DNA of 64,000 nt, taken from an uncultured Lachnospiraceae bacterium (lineage in GTDB: Bacteria; Bacillota; Clostridia; Lachnospirales; Lachnospiraceae). Below, piece by piece: positions 33,993-42,225 of this stretch (its first letter is position 1; every line of letters begins with the position of its first letter). The translations under genes and the position numbers were made by a program. The notes beneath the pieces are model-generated. The model was given only the letters and a program-made list of their open reading frames with translations, was not told the origin of the DNA and searched no databases. The stretch is from positions 1 through 64,000 of the forward strand of contig CAJTLU010000016.1 in the NCBI GenBank assembly GCA_910577175.1. The letters run 5' to 3'.

Positions 33993-34754
33993 CTAGCTTT
34001 CCGTCAGCTGTTCCTGTGCATGGAACAGATACACATCCTCCAGCGACAGCGGATGCTCCGGTAACTGTTGCCTTTTGGCAAGCAGCTCCTCCGTTTCCCG
34101 AAGCAGTTCCTCCGCCGGTGCAAAGCGGCAGAGCGTTCCGCGGTAAAGTAACAGCACCTTCTTGGAAATAGTTTCAATATCCCCGATTACATGAGTTGCT
34201 AAGAGCACTGTGCGCTCTGCCGCTACCGAGGCAATGTAATCCCGCAGACGTATTCTCTGCGTCGGGTCAAGACCTGCGGTGGGCTCATCCAGAATCAGGA
34301 TTTCCGGTTCGTCAAGCATTGCAGCAGCTAACAGCACCCGCTGACGCATTCCACCGGAAAAAGAGCCTACCTTACGGTGTGCGCTGTCAGACAGACAGAC
34401 AATATCCAAAAACTGCTCCGTCTGCTTCCGGCACTCCCTTCTCTTCATTCCCTTCAACGCCCCTATGTAATGAAGGAAGTCACGCGCAGTAAAATCATCA
34501 TACATTCCCTGCAGCTGCGGCGTATAGCCGACCCGCTTCCGGTAGCTCCTGCCAAGGGAAAGTATATCTTTCCCGTTGTACAAAATCTGACCGGAGGTAC
34601 GGGGCAGGTTGTCTGTAATCAGATTGAGCATGGTAGACTTCCCGGCGCCGTTTGCTCCAAGCAGTCCGTACACCCCCGTCTCAAAGGTTACGCTCAGCGC
34701 GTTTAGCGCCGTTTTATTTCCATATTTTTTTGTACAATCAATCAATTCCAGCAT
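33993..34754 (-). CDS. ABC transporter ATP-binding protein
   Basis: 253 aa from the ATG at 34754 (protein begins MLELIDCTKKYGNKTAL), with GGAGAGGAGAG upstream; 31 more in-frame residues upstream overlap the lipoprotein gene and are rejected. Walker A GANGAGKST, signature SFSGGMRQRVLLAAAM, Walker B ILILDEPTAGLDP and the switch His in LATHVIGDIE are present. It pairs with the duplicated permease downstream. A role in export or lipoprotein/peptide traffic is inferred from context only. Confidence 0.93.
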   Translation of the reverse strand: MLELIDCTKKYGNKTALNALSVTFETGVYGLLGANGAGKSTMLNLITDNLPRTSGQILYNGKDILSLGRSYRKRVGYTPQLQGMYDDFTARDFLHYIGALKGMKRRECRKQTEQFLDIVCLSDSAHRKVGSFSGGMRQRVLLAAAMLDEPEILILDEPTAGLDPTQRIRLRDYIASVAAERTVLLATHVIGDIETISKKVLLLYRGTLCRFAPAEELLRETEELLAKRQQLPEHPLSLEDVYLFHAQEQLTES

Positions 34755-34783
34755 ACCGGATCTCTCCTCTCCTCTGAACTCTG

Positions 34784-36205
34784 TTACTCTTTCTTGTAAG
34801 CCAACGTAAACTCTGGATTTCCTTCCAGAAAGTCGCTCCGGTTGCACTTATAAATCAGCCTGCCATTCAAAGACTCATCTTCTTTTTCATCAAGCATCAC
34901 ATAAATCTCATCTCCCAGAAAACTCCAATATTTATGCGTGGGGTTATAAAGCATACGGTCATTAAAATCCTCAAGGACCGGTCCCAGATTGAACAATGCA
35001 ATTTCCTCCAAGTTACGATCCATCACACATATATGCCTGTGTCTTGTAACATCTTCGCCCAGAACCATATCTACCGGACTCTGTATCACGTAAATGTAAG
35101 TACCATCGCTTATAAGTGATGCAACATCAAATGAAATTGGAAAATTAAATGAACCGCCCGACTCAGAGCCAGACATCTTCTTTGCCTCCTCGGTTACCCC
35201 TGTGGAAGGATGATATGAATAAAGTATGTTAGCAACAGAACGAATATAAATAATATTGTCTTCATCCACTACAGCATACGTCCCTTTAAAGCCCGGCTGA
35301 AGCTTAAAGCTTGTATCTGTCCCGTCCTTCACACAATACTGGTGCAAAACCGTTTTTCTTCCCTCTACCTTACAATAATAAATATAATCCCCGTATGCGC
35401 TTATTCCAGTCGCCTGAGTATTTTCCCTGCTCAAAGGCTCTTCATCAAGATAGCTCACCTTCCCGGTATCCAGATCCAGAATTGCCGTGCCATACTGCAC
35501 CGTATCATCCACATATACCGTTCCCGCCGCCCCCAGGGAAATAACCGCTTTATTCCTGTGAATCGGCAGCCATCCCCCAAAAAGCATTGGAAACTGTTTC
35601 TCCCCTAATGCTACCTTATCCATTGTCATATAGGTAGCAATTTCACTCATCTCTGAGCCGTCTAACGCAATAGTAAGCAGCTTCCACAAAAACTGCGTAT
35701 CCGTTTCTTCAACGGATGTTGCAAAAATCCTGCCGCTATACAGGCAGACCTGACCGATATCATACTTTTTATTAGTAGCAACGCAAAAGCTATTTCCATC
35801 ATGCTTGCACTCCGGCTTATTGCAAAGATAAATGTCTCTTCCCGTAGCCGCATCGACATAATGAAATGCAGGAATCCCCTGCTCAATCGGACTCACATAT
35901 TTATAATAGTAATATCCCTTTTCCGTTTTCATCACAAACTGGTTTCCATGCTGTAAATCCTCCGAGATTATCTTTCCCGCCAGACCTGGTTTTACTTCTT
36001 TATCCCCTCCTGGGGTTACTTTTATATCCCCTCCCGGGGTTACCTTTTTATCCCCCCCCGGGGTTACTTCTTTATCCCCCCCTGGGTTCTGCTCTTCCAT
36101 ATCCTTTCCCGGCCCCTCTGTCTCCTTGTGGGAACAACCCGGAAGGCTGAACAAAAGGACTGCAAGCAGCGCCAGATATATTGCTTTTTTTCCTGCATTT
36201 TTCAT
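34784..36205 (-). CDS. Lipoprotein with a four-unit GGDK-VTP repeat
   Basis: 473 aa from the ATG at 36205, which has AAAGGAG 9 bp upstream. The signal peptide ends in lipobox LPGC (C24). Residues 42-73 are four tandem 8-residue repeats (GGDKEVTP type), a flexible stalk. The rest is beta-rich and repetitive (DUF5050/beta-propeller-like by eye), with a cysteine cluster C128-x4-C133-x-H135-x5-C141 that may bind metal or form disulfides. It is the first gene of the lipoprotein-ABC operon under the LytTR-type repeats. It is a surface protein, perhaps the ligand-handling part of the ABC system (inference). Confidence 0.85.
   Translation of the reverse strand: MKNAGKKAIYLALLAVLLFSLPGCSHKETEGPGKDMEEQNPGGDKEVTPGGDKKVTPGGDIKVTPGGDKEVKPGLAGKIISEDLQHGNQFVMKTEKGYYYYKYVSPIEQGIPAFHYVDAATGRDIYLCNKPECKHDGNSFCVATNKKYDIGQVCLYSGRIFATSVEETDTQFLWKLLTIALDGSEMSEIATYMTMDKVALGEKQFPMLFGGWLPIHRNKAVISLGAAGTVYVDDTVQYGTAILDLDTGKVSYLDEEPLSRENTQATGISAYGDYIYYCKVEGRKTVLHQYCVKDGTDTSFKLQPGFKGTYAVVDEDNIIYIRSVANILYSYHPSTGVTEEAKKMSGSESGGSFNFPISFDVASLISDGTYIYVIQSPVDMVLGEDVTRHRHICVMDRNLEEIALFNLGPVLEDFNDRMLYNPTHKYWSFLGDEIYVMLDEKEDESLNGRLIYKCNRSDFLEGNPEFTLAYKKE
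35987..36082 (-). repeat. Four 24-bp tandem repeats with a G8 tract
   Basis: Four in-frame 24-bp units inside the lipoprotein gene, each encoding eight residues. Two units contain long C runs on the plus strand (C8 at 36052-36059 and C7 at 36076-36082). Unit number could change in frame by recombination, and the homopolymers could slip and shift the frame. Confidence 0.85.
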
Positions 36206-36236
36206 ATACAATTTCTCCTTTCCTTTTTGTACTTTT

Positions 36237-36265
36237 ATCATACTTCCCTGAAAAAGAAAAAGCAA
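36237..36265 (-). promoter_or_regulatory. Promoter of the lipoprotein-ABC operon
   Basis: On the minus strand TTGCTT (36265-36260), a 17-bp spacer and TATGAT (36242-36237), about 32 bp before the lipoprotein ATG. The regulator repeats end 8 bp upstream of the -35 box, the expected place for an activator. Confidence 0.72.
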
Positions 36266-36273
36266 CCGCTTCC

Positions 36274-36309
36274 GCAGAAGTGGTTACTCTCTTTGCAGAA
36301 GTGGTTACT
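36274..36309 (-). promoter_or_regulatory. Direct repeats with 21-bp period, probable LytTR regulator site
   Basis: A 15-bp sequence, GCAGAAGTGGTTACT in plus reading, occurs twice without mismatch at 36274-36288 and 36295-36309. The period is 21 bp, two helical turns. LytTR-domain regulators bind two direct repeats with this spacing just upstream of -35. The regulator gene is at the head of the adjacent operon (38127-38831). The identity of the binder is inferred from spacing and neighbourhood. Confidence 0.65.
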
Positions 36310-36333
36310 TTCTTTTAGAAAAGGTATGGAGCA

Positions 36334-38130
36334 TTACAAATTCAGCAGAAGCGATATGCAGAATCTTTGATTTTCCGTCTCCACCTCCATGCTTCCTTTG
36401 TATTTTCTACAGACCTGCCTTACGGAAACCAGACCTATTCCATGCCACTCCGCATCCTTTTTGGTGGTCTTCAGTTCCCCGTCCTGTCTGGAAAGCTCAC
36501 CCTCATAAGAATTTTCACAGGAAATAAACAGCATGTTATTCTGCCGCTCTGCCCTGAGCAAAACCGGCTCTTTGGTACCCTGGTGCTTCCGGACGGCTTC
36601 GATTGCATTATCCAGCAGATTTCCGAACAGACTGCACAGGTCATACTCTGTAATGGAACTCCCCGCCAGACTGCAGCCAATTTTAAACTGCAGCTTTACC
36701 CCTGCCTCATTCGCCTGCTGATACTTTTTAAACAATAGTAAATCTAACGTATCCGAGCCTGTTTTTGCAGGCAGAAGCCGTTCATGGCTATACTCAGTCA
36801 AATCGTCGATATACTTTGCTGCCTGCTCTTGACGTCCATTTTCGTAAAGTGCCTTGATTGCCAGCAGATGATTATTAAAATCATGCCACAGGAGCCTCGT
36901 CTCCTGATACCTCCGGTCGATTTCCCTAAGGTACGAATTCATAACCTCCTGCCCGGAAGTCTTGTGCCATTGCCGGAGCCTCCGGTACATCAAAAACATC
37001 ATCATCACAAATACTACCGTAAACACCACAGCAAAGATTCCGGCCCTCGGAAACAGCCTGTCCGCCAGATTCAGATTCATATACCGGTTTACAAAGCGTT
37101 CCAACGTAAAGGCGGAAAAAAGATTGACCTCCTGGAGAAAAATCTCCGCATTCGTCTCTGCAGCTCCGACGCATCTCCAATATTCAAATACAATCCCTGC
37201 CGCCGCCAGAAGACAGACCGGAAGCCGACGGACACTGGTAACGGCACGAAAACAGATTGCAAGCAAAAGCAGCTGCCCAAGTACTTTCGCGCAGATATAA
37301 ACTGCCAAAAAACTGCCTACCGTAATCGTATACGGGCATATATAAAACTCTTCCAGAGACTGAATAGGCGCCGTCAGGGAAGGTACGCCGAACATCATCC
37401 CCACAATACAGAAATTCGTCACATAAAACCCTGCGATACCAAGCACCATCATAGCTGCTGTACCTGCAAGTACACGTCGTATCCCGAAAACCTCCCCGAA
37501 AGAATTATATTTCAGATAATAGCAGAATACCGCGGCAAGCAGTACGGCATAAGAAAATGCCAGCAAATCCGTAACATGGTAATTTAATACGAGATTAACC
37601 GTATTGTCTAACATTACCTGCGGCTGCAGATATTCCAATCCATAATAGTCCTGCTCGCACTGGGCAACATTTTTCAGAAGCCATCTGTCCTCATAAATGG
37701 AATACAGCATTTCTGCAATATCCTTTGCATTCTCTTTAATACCCATAATATAGCTTCCATAGTTTTCTACGCTTTGTATGCGTTCCCGGACCTGCTTGTA
37801 ATTTGCAAGATCTTCCTCTCTTTTTCCCGTTCCTCCCACCAGCCTGTACTTTTCATAATCCTCCCATTTCTCTTCTCTGTTTTCCTCCAGCAGTTGAATA
37901 ACTGCATCCACTTCTTCCAGTGCTTTTGCCAGGTCTTTGGGAAGAAGCTCAATAATTTGCTGCTGCTTTCTATAATCTCTTGCCCTGATGGACTGTAAAG
38001 TGCCCCAGACATTCTCTGACTGCAGATACTCTCCGGAACACTTTGCAGAATAGAACAGGAATCCGTTTAACAGAAGCAGGGCAGGCAACGCTATCCAGAT
38101 AAGCAGCATATACCGTCTTTTTATTTTCAT
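36334..38130 (-). CDS. GHKL-type sensor histidine kinase
   Basis: 598 aa. Membrane helix at about 7-25, an extracellular helical domain (about 30-175), then about five to six membrane helices (180-385), then the kinase. The phospho-acceptor is H416 in LLWHDFNNHLLAIKAL; the GHKL ATPase has N-box GNLLDNAIEAV and G-box HGIGLVSVRQVC. This is the AgrC/LytS-like layout used for peptide or envelope sensing. It overlaps the LytTR regulator gene by 4 bp. The extracellular coiled domain is long for an AgrC, so the signal may not be a small cyclic peptide. Confidence 0.9.
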   Translation of the reverse strand: MKIKRRYMLLIWIALPALLLLNGFLFYSAKCSGEYLQSENVWGTLQSIRARDYRKQQQIIELLPKDLAKALEEVDAVIQLLEENREEKWEDYEKYRLVGGTGKREEDLANYKQVRERIQSVENYGSYIMGIKENAKDIAEMLYSIYEDRWLLKNVAQCEQDYYGLEYLQPQVMLDNTVNLVLNYHVTDLLAFSYAVLLAAVFCYYLKYNSFGEVFGIRRVLAGTAAMMVLGIAGFYVTNFCIVGMMFGVPSLTAPIQSLEEFYICPYTITVGSFLAVYICAKVLGQLLLLAICFRAVTSVRRLPVCLLAAAGIVFEYWRCVGAAETNAEIFLQEVNLFSAFTLERFVNRYMNLNLADRLFPRAGIFAVVFTVVFVMMMFLMYRRLRQWHKTSGQEVMNSYLREIDRRYQETRLLWHDFNNHLLAIKALYENGRQEQAAKYIDDLTEYSHERLLPAKTGSDTLDLLLFKKYQQANEAGVKLQFKIGCSLAGSSITEYDLCSLFGNLLDNAIEAVRKHQGTKEPVLLRAERQNNMLFISCENSYEGELSRQDGELKTTKKDAEWHGIGLVSVRQVCRKYKGSMEVETENQRFCISLLLNL

Positions 38131-38831
38131 CTGTTCCGAATCCTCCTCATTACTGCCGTCATTAGCAACTTTCTCTTTCTGCGGCTCACCGGCAGCTCTT
38201 TATCATTATCCAGTACGACAGAATCCATATTTACCTTGCGGATATGGTCAATATTAATGTAAAGGGAATGATACGCCTCAATGAAAAGCTCCATCGGCAG
38301 CTGCTTTGCAAAATTCTGAATAGAGCTTTTCTCCTGGTAGCATGACACAGCCGTGTGAATGGCAGTATTTCTGTTCTCCGGCTCCACATAGTAAATTTCG
38401 GTAAAATTTAACATCACCATCGAGTCATGGTGCTGCAGCACAATGCTTTTGTTCTGGTACAATTCATTCAGAAAACGCTCCATAAGCACCGGCAGCTTTT
38501 CCTTGTACTGCCGCTTGAAAAGGAAATGAAATGCGCTTACATCATACCCTTCTGCAACCCGGTCCTCCAGACTGGATAAAAATATCGTAGGGATTTTTAC
38601 GTTACCGCAGTTCAGCTCCTTTACTAACTCCACCCCGTCCGCATCCCCTAAGTGGATATCCATAAACAAAAGGTCAATCGGCTCTTCCTGCCTTACTACG
38701 GCACGAAGCTCCTGTCCGCCTGGACAATGACAGATACGGCACTTCACCTGCTTCTGCGCAAAAATTGCCTCCAGCTCCTTTGCAAGCCCCGCAGCAAACT
38801 CCGGCTCGTCCTCGCATATTACAAGATACAT
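38127..38831 (-). CDS. LytTR-family response regulator
   Basis: 234 aa. Receiver domain (1-120) with E7-D8 and phospho-acceptor D58 in LLFMDIHLGDADG. The LytTR DNA-binding domain (about 135-234) shows YYVEPENRNTAIHT and LYINIDHIRKVNMDSVVLDN. This domain type binds paired direct repeats, and such a pair is found at 36274-36309 before the lipoprotein gene. GGGAGG precedes the ATG. It is co-transcribed with the kinase gene. Confidence 0.92.
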   Translation of the reverse strand: MYLVICEDEPEFAAGLAKELEAIFAQKQVKCRICHCPGGQELRAVVRQEEPIDLLFMDIHLGDADGVELVKELNCGNVKIPTIFLSSLEDRVAEGYDVSAFHFLFKRQYKEKLPVLMERFLNELYQNKSIVLQHHDSMVMLNFTEIYYVEPENRNTAIHTAVSCYQEKSSIQNFAKQLPMELFIEAYHSLYINIDHIRKVNMDSVVLDNDKELPVSRRKRKLLMTAVMRRIRNR

Positions 38832-38894
38832 CCTGTCACCTCCCGGTTCCTCTTAGAAGTCAATTTTCTTTTGCAATTTTGAACCTGTGACACT

Positions 38895-38903
38895 AGTATA
38901 GCA
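38895..38903 (-). promoter_or_regulatory. Extended -10 promoter of the LytTR/GHKL genes
   Basis: On the minus strand TGCTATACT (38903-38895) is an extended -10 element. The -35 region (TAGAAA at 17 bp) is poor. It gives a leader of about 55 nt before the regulator ATG. Confidence 0.5.
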
Positions 38904-38947
38904 TAGAACACTATTTTTTTCTACCGGTGGTTTTCCCTAAAGCTGCC

Positions 38948-41191
38948 TTACCCCTGTCTGCTTCCGCCGCATATATCCTCTTCCGCATAATCTGCACTAT
39001 CTATTTTACAGCTTCCCGCCTTAATTCCGTCTGCCGTAACAGTGCAGAGAATGCTTCCGGTCCGGTGTGCTTTACTTTTTACAATAAAGCCTATTCTTCC
39101 GCCCTCTAAGGATACCGGTGATTCCCCGATAAGCTCTGCCGGTCCGCTGACGCTTATCTTCACCTCATGGTCCGCGTACGGAAGCCGGGTTCCGTCTTTA
39201 TCAAGAAGCTCTGCCGTTACGCAGGTCATATCTGCGCCATCGGCGAGAAGCGTATCATAATCCGGAGTAACTGCAAGCCTTGCAGGAGCCCCCGGAGTCC
39301 GTCGAACCGCCCGTGCTGCTTCTTTTCCCCCAATATACCCTACCGCCTCAAGCTCACCCGGCTCAAAGACCAGCCCCTCAAACAAAAAGGCAGGATGCGG
39401 GATATTGGTATAACGTCCGGGGCTTCTTCTTCCCTGGGACTTCCCGTTTACAAAAAGCTCCACCTCATCACAGTTACTATAAATCTCCACCTCCGAAGGA
39501 GACTCCTCTGTCCAGTAGCCTGCTATGTAAAGGACAATTTCATCGTCCGGAGCTTTCTGTGAACGGTATAAATAGGAAGCCGGTTTATCAAGTCTCCAAA
39601 GGTCATAAAGTCCGCTGTAAAACACATGCCCTGTGTGCATGTAATTCACCTCATTGTTGTAATCAAACATGCTCCATGCAAAGCCCCCGGCGCAAAATTC
39701 ATTGCCATAATAGTAATCCAGGGCTTCACCAAAAGACCTCGTAAACCTTGCCGCCGCATCCTCCCTGGCCCACGGATAGCCGTCTCCGCCCCAGTCCCCG
39801 GAATGCTCCGTTATAATATACGGCGTAAAGCGGGGGATTTCAGGATACCGGTAATTCACAGTATATAAATCCTCAATCTTTTCACTGCGTTCATAATCAT
39901 CCCCCTGACGGACACCATGCGTCGGTCTTGAAGAATCAAGCTCCTTTGCAATTGCGGCGCTTGCGGTTACAAAATCATGGTTATCCCGGGATTCATTTAC
40001 CCGCACTCCCCATGTCACAATGGACGGATGGTTTCTGTCACGTAGAATCATTTCCTTTACATTCGTCTTATATATCTCCTGCCATGCCTCCCCGCCGATG
40101 TGCTGCCAGCCGGGAGCCTCCTCAAATACGATAAGTCCTATCTCATCACAGCGGGAAAGAAACTCCGGCGCCTGTGGATAATGGGAACAGCGCACTGCAT
40201 TAAATCCTGTCTCTTTAATCATGTTCGCATCACGGACCTGCAGCTTTCCGGGAACTGCCCTTCCCTGCCACGGCCACTGCTCATGCCGGTTTACTCCGCG
40301 AAGCTTTACCTTCTCCCCGTTCAGGTAAAATCCCTTTTCCGTAAACTCAAACCAGCGCAAACCGATTTTTGTTTCTAGCATATCAATAGCTTCCTCCTGT
40401 TTCAAAAGCAAAAGCTTAGCCGTGTACAGATATGGGGTATCCACGCTCCAAAGATAAGGACATCCTATTTCCGGGGTTTGTGCTTCCAGCTTTATCTTCT
40501 CCCCTGCCGGGACTGTTATCCTGATACTTTCCGAAGCCGCCACCTCGTTTCCCTGCGCGTCGCAGACACTAAAGCGGACCTCTGCTTCCTCCGCTGCTCC
40601 GGTAGTATTCTGCAGTGTTGCGCTACAGTTCACACTGCTGCTTCCTTCGGCTAAGCCGGGCGTCGTCAGAAAGATATCCTCAATATACATACTGTTTACT
40701 ATCGTAAGCGTCACACCGCGGATAATACCCCCGAAAAGACAATAATCTACATCCCCGCCCTCAGGAGGAATCTCTTCCTGTCTGGAAGAATCCACCCTTA
40801 CCGCAATCACGTTGTCTTCATTTCCAAACCTGATTTTATCCGTTATATCAAAAGAAAATCCGGTATAAGCTCCCTTATGAATCCCGGCACGGACTCCGTT
40901 GACATAAACCTCCGCAACCGTTGCAACTCCCTGAAAGCCGACTATCACGCGCATGCCGCAGCAATCCTCAGGAACAGTAAAATGGCGGCGGTACCAGGAT
41001 ACAAAACGATACGATTCTATCTGTTCCTGAAAATCATCGCCCTTATGTTTTTCCAAAACTTTGTTTGCATGAGGCAAAGTCACCGTTTTAAACGAACTAT
41101 CATCAAAAAGCGGCATTTGTGCAGCTGCATCATCATGCGGGGAATACCGCCATCCGGTATTAAAATTTATAACCTTCCTGTTCTCGTGCAT
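38948..41191 (-). CDS. Glycoside hydrolase family 2 enzyme
   Basis: 747 aa, no signal peptide, so cytoplasmic. Domains in order: jelly-roll sugar-binding (about 8-165), immunoglobulin-like (170-275), TIM barrel (280-545) and C-terminal beta domains (about 550-740, DUF4982/Ig-like). The acid/base is E400 in WGVRVNES and the nucleophile E462 in IITEHSGDW. GH2 covers beta-galactosidases, glucuronidases and mannosidases; the substrate cannot be decided here. GGAGG precedes the ATG. It is divergent from the AraC regulator that very likely controls it. Confidence 0.92.
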   Translation of the reverse strand: MHENRKVINFNTGWRYSPHDDAAAQMPLFDDSSFKTVTLPHANKVLEKHKGDDFQEQIESYRFVSWYRRHFTVPEDCCGMRVIVGFQGVATVAEVYVNGVRAGIHKGAYTGFSFDITDKIRFGNEDNVIAVRVDSSRQEEIPPEGGDVDYCLFGGIIRGVTLTIVNSMYIEDIFLTTPGLAEGSSSVNCSATLQNTTGAAEEAEVRFSVCDAQGNEVAASESIRITVPAGEKIKLEAQTPEIGCPYLWSVDTPYLYTAKLLLLKQEEAIDMLETKIGLRWFEFTEKGFYLNGEKVKLRGVNRHEQWPWQGRAVPGKLQVRDANMIKETGFNAVRCSHYPQAPEFLSRCDEIGLIVFEEAPGWQHIGGEAWQEIYKTNVKEMILRDRNHPSIVTWGVRVNESRDNHDFVTASAAIAKELDSSRPTHGVRQGDDYERSEKIEDLYTVNYRYPEIPRFTPYIITEHSGDWGGDGYPWAREDAAARFTRSFGEALDYYYGNEFCAGGFAWSMFDYNNEVNYMHTGHVFYSGLYDLWRLDKPASYLYRSQKAPDDEIVLYIAGYWTEESPSEVEIYSNCDEVELFVNGKSQGRRSPGRYTNIPHPAFLFEGLVFEPGELEAVGYIGGKEAARAVRRTPGAPARLAVTPDYDTLLADGADMTCVTAELLDKDGTRLPYADHEVKISVSGPAELIGESPVSLEGGRIGFIVKSKAHRTGSILCTVTADGIKAGSCKIDSADYAEEDICGGSRQG

Positions 41192-41227
41192 TTCTTCTTA
41201 CCTCCATAAATTTATTTCTATATTCAT

Positions 41228-41256
41228 ATCCTATCTCATATAAAACCTAGTGTCAA
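41228..41256 (-). promoter_or_regulatory. Promoter of the GH2 gene
   Basis: On the minus strand a perfect -35 TTGACA (41256-41251), a 17-bp spacer and -10 TAGGAT (41233-41228), 37 bp before the GH2 ATG. Confidence 0.72.
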
Positions 41257-41272
41257 TCAAAGTATAATCAAA

Positions 41273-41296
41273 TCAATATTAGTATTTTAATATTGA
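41273..41296. promoter_or_regulatory. Inverted repeat between divergent promoters (AraC operator candidate)
   Basis: TCAATATTA (41273-41281) and TAATATTGA (41288-41296) are perfect 9-bp inverse complements separated by 6 bp. The right arm overlaps the -35 box of the AraC gene and the left arm lies 17 bp upstream of the GH2 -35 box. This place suits a site that represses araC and activates the glycosidase. Confidence 0.55.
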
Positions 41297-41321
41297 CAAA
41301 GCTTCGCATAGCTACTACAAT
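41293..41321 (+). promoter_or_regulatory. Promoter of the AraC-type regulator gene
   Basis: Perfect -35 TTGACA (41293-41298), 17-bp spacer and -10 TACAAT (41316-41321), 43 bp before the ATG at 41365. Confidence 0.82.
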
Positions 41322-41364
41322 AGAGCAAAAACTACGACAGTAAAAAAGGAACGGAGGTTTAAGC

Positions 41365-42201
41365 ATGGCTTCAAAAAAAATGATTTTTTCAGTCATAACA
41401 GGGATGGAGGAACGTTTTCCTTACTATGCGGCAGGCGTCGGTCTGGACTATGAACAGGAGGCCATTACCAGACCCCAGGGGCATCCTGAATTTCAATGGA
41501 TTCAATGCCGCAGCGGAAAGGGAGAGCTGTTTCTTGGAGAAAGCTGCTATACGGTGGAAGCAGGACAGGGCATGCTGCTCTTTCCGGAGGAGCCCCATTC
41601 CTACCACGCTATTGACGGAGAATGGAGGGTAGACTGGATTATTTTTCATGGACAGGGAGTTGCAGACTTTTTTACGCGGGTCATGGGCATGAAGCGCTCC
41701 GGTGTCTGGTATGTTTCTTCACTGACTAAAATTATAGAAAAAATCACAGAACTGTATTTTGCCATCCAACACGGAGCTTCCGCTGCACATACCTGCTCAA
41801 GCCTTACCTATGAAGTCCTGCTCGACATTATGGCACTGACATCAAAAAATGAGCGTTCTTCCTTTGATATCCGCTTCCGCAAAATTGAGCTGGTCACCCG
41901 CTTTATTAACGAAAACTACAGCCGCCCGCTTCCTCTTGATGAGCTTGCAGCAATCGCCGGAATAACGCCGCAATATCTTTGTGTTCTTTTTAAAAAATTT
42001 ACTTCGCTCACCGTATCTGACTATATCAATCTGACAAGAATCCGCAAAAGCAAAGAATTGCTTCTGGGTAACGAAACAATGCTTGTCAGGGAAGCTGCGC
42101 GGCTTTCCGGCTATAATGATGAAAGCTATTTTTGTGCGATGTTCCGTAAATACGAGAAAATGACGCCCTTGGAGTTCTGCGGACGATACAGGGAGGCTTA
42201 A
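41365..42201 (+). CDS. AraC-family transcriptional regulator
   Basis: 278 aa, the only clear plus-strand gene in the window. The N-terminal cupin-like sugar-binding domain (about 35-100) includes CYTVEAGQGMLLFPEEPHSY. The C-terminal double helix-turn-helix (about 180-275) has LDELAAIAGITPQYLCVLFK and VREAARLSGYNDESYFCAMF. AACGGAGG precedes the ATG. It very probably senses the sugar processed by the divergent GH2 enzyme and binds the inverted repeat between the two promoters. Confidence 0.93.
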   Translation: MASKKMIFSVITGMEERFPYYAAGVGLDYEQEAITRPQGHPEFQWIQCRSGKGELFLGESCYTVEAGQGMLLFPEEPHSYHAIDGEWRVDWIIFHGQGVADFFTRVMGMKRSGVWYVSSLTKIIEKITELYFAIQHGASAAHTCSSLTYEVLLDIMALTSKNERSSFDIRFRKIELVTRFINENYSRPLPLDELAAIAGITPQYLCVLFKKFTSLTVSDYINLTRIRKSKELLLGNETMLVREAARLSGYNDESYFCAMFRKYEKMTPLEFCGRYREA

Positions 42202-42210
42202 TCCCCTCCC
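42191..42210. terminator. Small hairpin in the convergent gap
   Basis: GGGAGG (42191-42196) and CCTCCC (42205-42210) form a 6-bp stem across the AraC stop codon, in the 24-bp gap between convergent genes. No U-tract is present, so its efficiency as a terminator is doubtful. Confidence 0.3.
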
Positions 42211-42225
42211 CTGCTAACCTGGACG

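Noticed and set aside
35987..36082. Short regularly spaced repeats considered as a CRISPR array
   Set aside because: The 24-bp units are directly adjacent without spacers and encode an in-frame protein repeat.
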